From Pseudomonas sp. IPO3778 (lineage in GTDB: Bacteria; Pseudomonadota; Gammaproteobacteria; Pseudomonadales; Pseudomonadaceae): a stretch of DNA of 52,364 nt. The translations under genes and the position numbers were made by a program. The stretch spans positions 1-52,364 of the forward strand of contig NZ_JACARC010000016.1 of NCBI RefSeq assembly GCF_013386825.1. Direction: 5' to 3'. Of the stretch, positions 51,063 to 52,364 are shown in pieces. The notes under the pieces are model-generated. The model did not search any database and was not told the DNA's origin. It saw only the letters and a list, made by a program, of their open reading frames with translations. Within the stretch, counting starts at the first letter, position 1, and every line of letters starts with the position of its first letter.

Positions 51063-51097
51063 GGGTCTGCCTCTAAGTGCATCCGCAAAGACCCATG
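51060..51097 (-). promoter_or_regulatory. deaD: Hairpin enclosing the deaD start codon
   Basis: On the minus strand CATGGGTCT (51097-51089) and AGACCCATG (51068-51060) are perfect 9-bp inverted copies with a 20-base loop. The 3' arm ends in the deaD ATG itself, and the ribosome binding site (AGAGG) is in the loop next to the stem. Folding should hinder initiation. Confidence 0.6.
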
Positions 51098-51484
51098 CTC
51101 CAAAGCTGCGCATGCCGTGTTGAGACTCAAGAGTCGCCCTGGCTGCTTTGTCGGCGGGGATTTGCGAAAACGAATGAATGAAAAAGATTCGTCAAGGGAG
51201 AGTCCGCTGTGCGGACGTGCAGCCGAAGCTGACTTCGGGGAATTGCGCTACCTAAACGCGGCCCGGTTAAAGGCCGGCGCGCACTATACCGGAAATCGCT
51301 GAAAAAGGGAGCTTTTTTTATCGGAAAACACAGGTAAACGGCTCTGCATCAAAGGCTTTGCGCTTCCAGGCAGCAGGGTCTATTTTTCAAAGGCCCGGCC
51401 CTGCTGGTCATGACGCTTAAACGGTTCACCCCTAACAGCGGGCCCTTCGGTCCGAAACCTCCTTTGCGCCCGAGGGCACACGCC
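51063..51484. other. Divergent control region and long deaD leader
   Basis: 422 bases without a gene. On the minus strand TATAGT (51288-51283) is a good -10, so the deaD leader would be about 215 bases. The leader holds GTCCGC-TGT-GCGGAC and GACTC-TT-GAGTC hairpins besides the start-codon hairpin. The crotonase promoter must lie at the right end; no clear box seen. Confidence 0.5.
51283..51288 (-). promoter_or_regulatory. deaD: Candidate -10 box of deaD
   Basis: TATAGT on the minus strand, followed by GCGCGCC. The -35 region is not clear. Predicted start near 51276. Confidence 0.45.
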
Positions 51485-52276
51485 ATGAACCCAGCCACCA
51501 GCAGCCGCGTCAGCCGTGAACAGCAGGGCCATATCTTGTTGCTGGGCCTGGATCGCGTGGCCAAGCGCAATGCGTTTGACCTGGAATTGCTCAATGAATT
51601 GAGCCTGGCGTATGGCGAATTTGATCGTAATGAGGAGGCGCGGGTAGCCATTGTGTTTGGGCATGGCGACCACTTTACCGCCGGGTTGGACCTGGCCAAT
51701 GTGGGGCCAACCATGGCGCAGGGCTGGCAGCCGCCGCTGGGTGGCTGTGATCCGTGGGGTGTTTTTGCCGGGCCCCGGGTCAGCAAGCCGGTGATTGTGG
51801 CGGCCCAGGGCTACTGCCTGACCATCGGTATAGAGCTGATGCTGGCGGCGGATATCAATCTGTGTGCCAGCAACACTCGCTTTGCGCAGATGGAGGTGCA
51901 GCGTGGGATTTTTCCTTTTGGGGGCGCGACGTTGCGGTTTCATCAGGTCGCAGGGTGGGGGAATGCCATGCGCTGGCTGCTCACTGGGGATGAGTTTGAT
52001 GCCCACGAAGCGCTGCGGTTGGGGTTGGTGCAGGAGGTGATGGCCAGCGAGGATCTGCTGCCCCGGGCGGTGGTCTTGGCGAACCGTATTGCACAGCAGG
52101 CGCCGTTGGGGGTGCAGGCGACGCTGATGTCGGCGCGACAGGCGCGCATGGAGGGGGAGACAGCAGCGGCGGCCGGGTTGCCGGTGTTGGTGGAGAAGCT
52201 GCTTAACAGTGAAGATGCCAAGGAGGGTGTGCGGGCGATGGTCGAGAAGCGGCCCGGGGTGTTTAGGGGCTGTTGA
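51485..52276 (+). CDS. Crotonase / enoyl-CoA hydratase family protein
   Basis: A 263-residue cytosolic enzyme with the crotonase fold. It has the oxyanion-hole segments GDHFTAGLDLANV and QGYCLTIGIELMLAADI; the second acid sits near RFAQMEVQRGIFPFGG. This group covers hydratases, isomerases and hydrolases of acyl-CoA, and the reaction here cannot be named. Start ATG 51485 behind cgagggcacac; the in-frame ATG 51410 would add 25 residues without family similarity. Codon use near the end is G/T-rich but the frame is intact. Confidence 0.9.
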   Translation: MNPATSSRVSREQQGHILLLGLDRVAKRNAFDLELLNELSLAYGEFDRNEEARVAIVFGHGDHFTAGLDLANVGPTMAQGWQPPLGGCDPWGVFAGPRVSKPVIVAAQGYCLTIGIELMLAADINLCASNTRFAQMEVQRGIFPFGGATLRFHQVAGWGNAMRWLLTGDEFDAHEALRLGLVQEVMASEDLLPRAVVLANRIAQQAPLGVQATLMSARQARMEGETAAAAGLPVLVEKLLNSEDAKEGVRAMVEKRPGVFRGC

Positions 52277-52364
52277 TGCCGGGGTGGGGCCTGGGGTCGG
52301 GTTTTATGGTGTACATATCCGTTGCTGCGGTAACGGCCGCTATGGGGGTGTCAGAAATTTTGTG
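52277..52364. other. Window end, no feature
   Basis: 88 bases after the crotonase stop with no gene, terminator or repeat that I can support. Confidence 0.5.

Overview
The window reads as an ordinary chromosomal segment of a Pseudomonas of the fluorescens group. It is GC-rich and dense in genes. It is studded with REP-type inverted repeats in intergenic gaps, and it carries gene orders familiar from that genus: minCDE; moeA-moaB with mobA; uricolysis genes; and a sagS / ospR-glutathione peroxidase / msrB / alaA / htpX block that matches the P. aeruginosa PA2824-PA2830 order as I remember it. I see no rRNA, tRNA, insertion sequence, integrase or CRISPR array.

Layout. 1-2400: a glutathione transferase-aminotransferase pair, divergent from a MarR regulator and sharing paired palindromes with it. 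2411-4586: an AzgA-type purine permease and a LysE-type exporter. 4583-9781: one very large toxin-like gene on the minus strand. 9938-18020: purine catabolism, namely HIU hydrolase, allantoinase puuE, uraD, allantoicase, allA, urate oxidase puuD, an NCS2 permease and a Tsx-like porin. Together these take urate from outside the cell to glyoxylate, urea and ammonia. 18161-24731: patatin, lauroyltransferase, minCDE, a pseudouridine synthase and aminopeptidase apeB. 24854-28525: molybdenum cofactor genes, a small lipoprotein and a second pseudouridine synthase. 28597-31909: two small proteins, an ammonium transporter and a three-gene membrane stress operon. 32003-39721: an EAL protein, dgt, an orphan receiver, and a BvgA/BvgS-like two-component pair. 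39837-47742: msrC, an ATPase, sagS, ospR-gpx, msrB, alaA and htpX. 47793-52276: tpm, a ygiD-type dioxygenase, RNA helicase deaD and a crotonase.

Regulatory reading. Ten-base palindromes TTGTATACAA or TTGTACACAA lie before the AzgA permease, before the HIU hydrolase and before puuE. They suggest one FadR/GntR-like repressor, encoded elsewhere, for the purine genes. Good sigma-54 (-24/-12) matches precede puuE and the porin, which fits nitrogen control. Two OhrR-like boxes precede gpx-ospR. The deaD start codon is buried in a perfect 9-bp hairpin. A nested pair of inverted repeats separates minC from minD.

Most unusual features: the 1732-residue orphan toxin-like protein lying inside the purine regulon, the deaD start-codon hairpin, the minC-minD structure, and the paired operators at 1877-1933. 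All calls come from reading the sequence and from recalled family knowledge. No database search was run.
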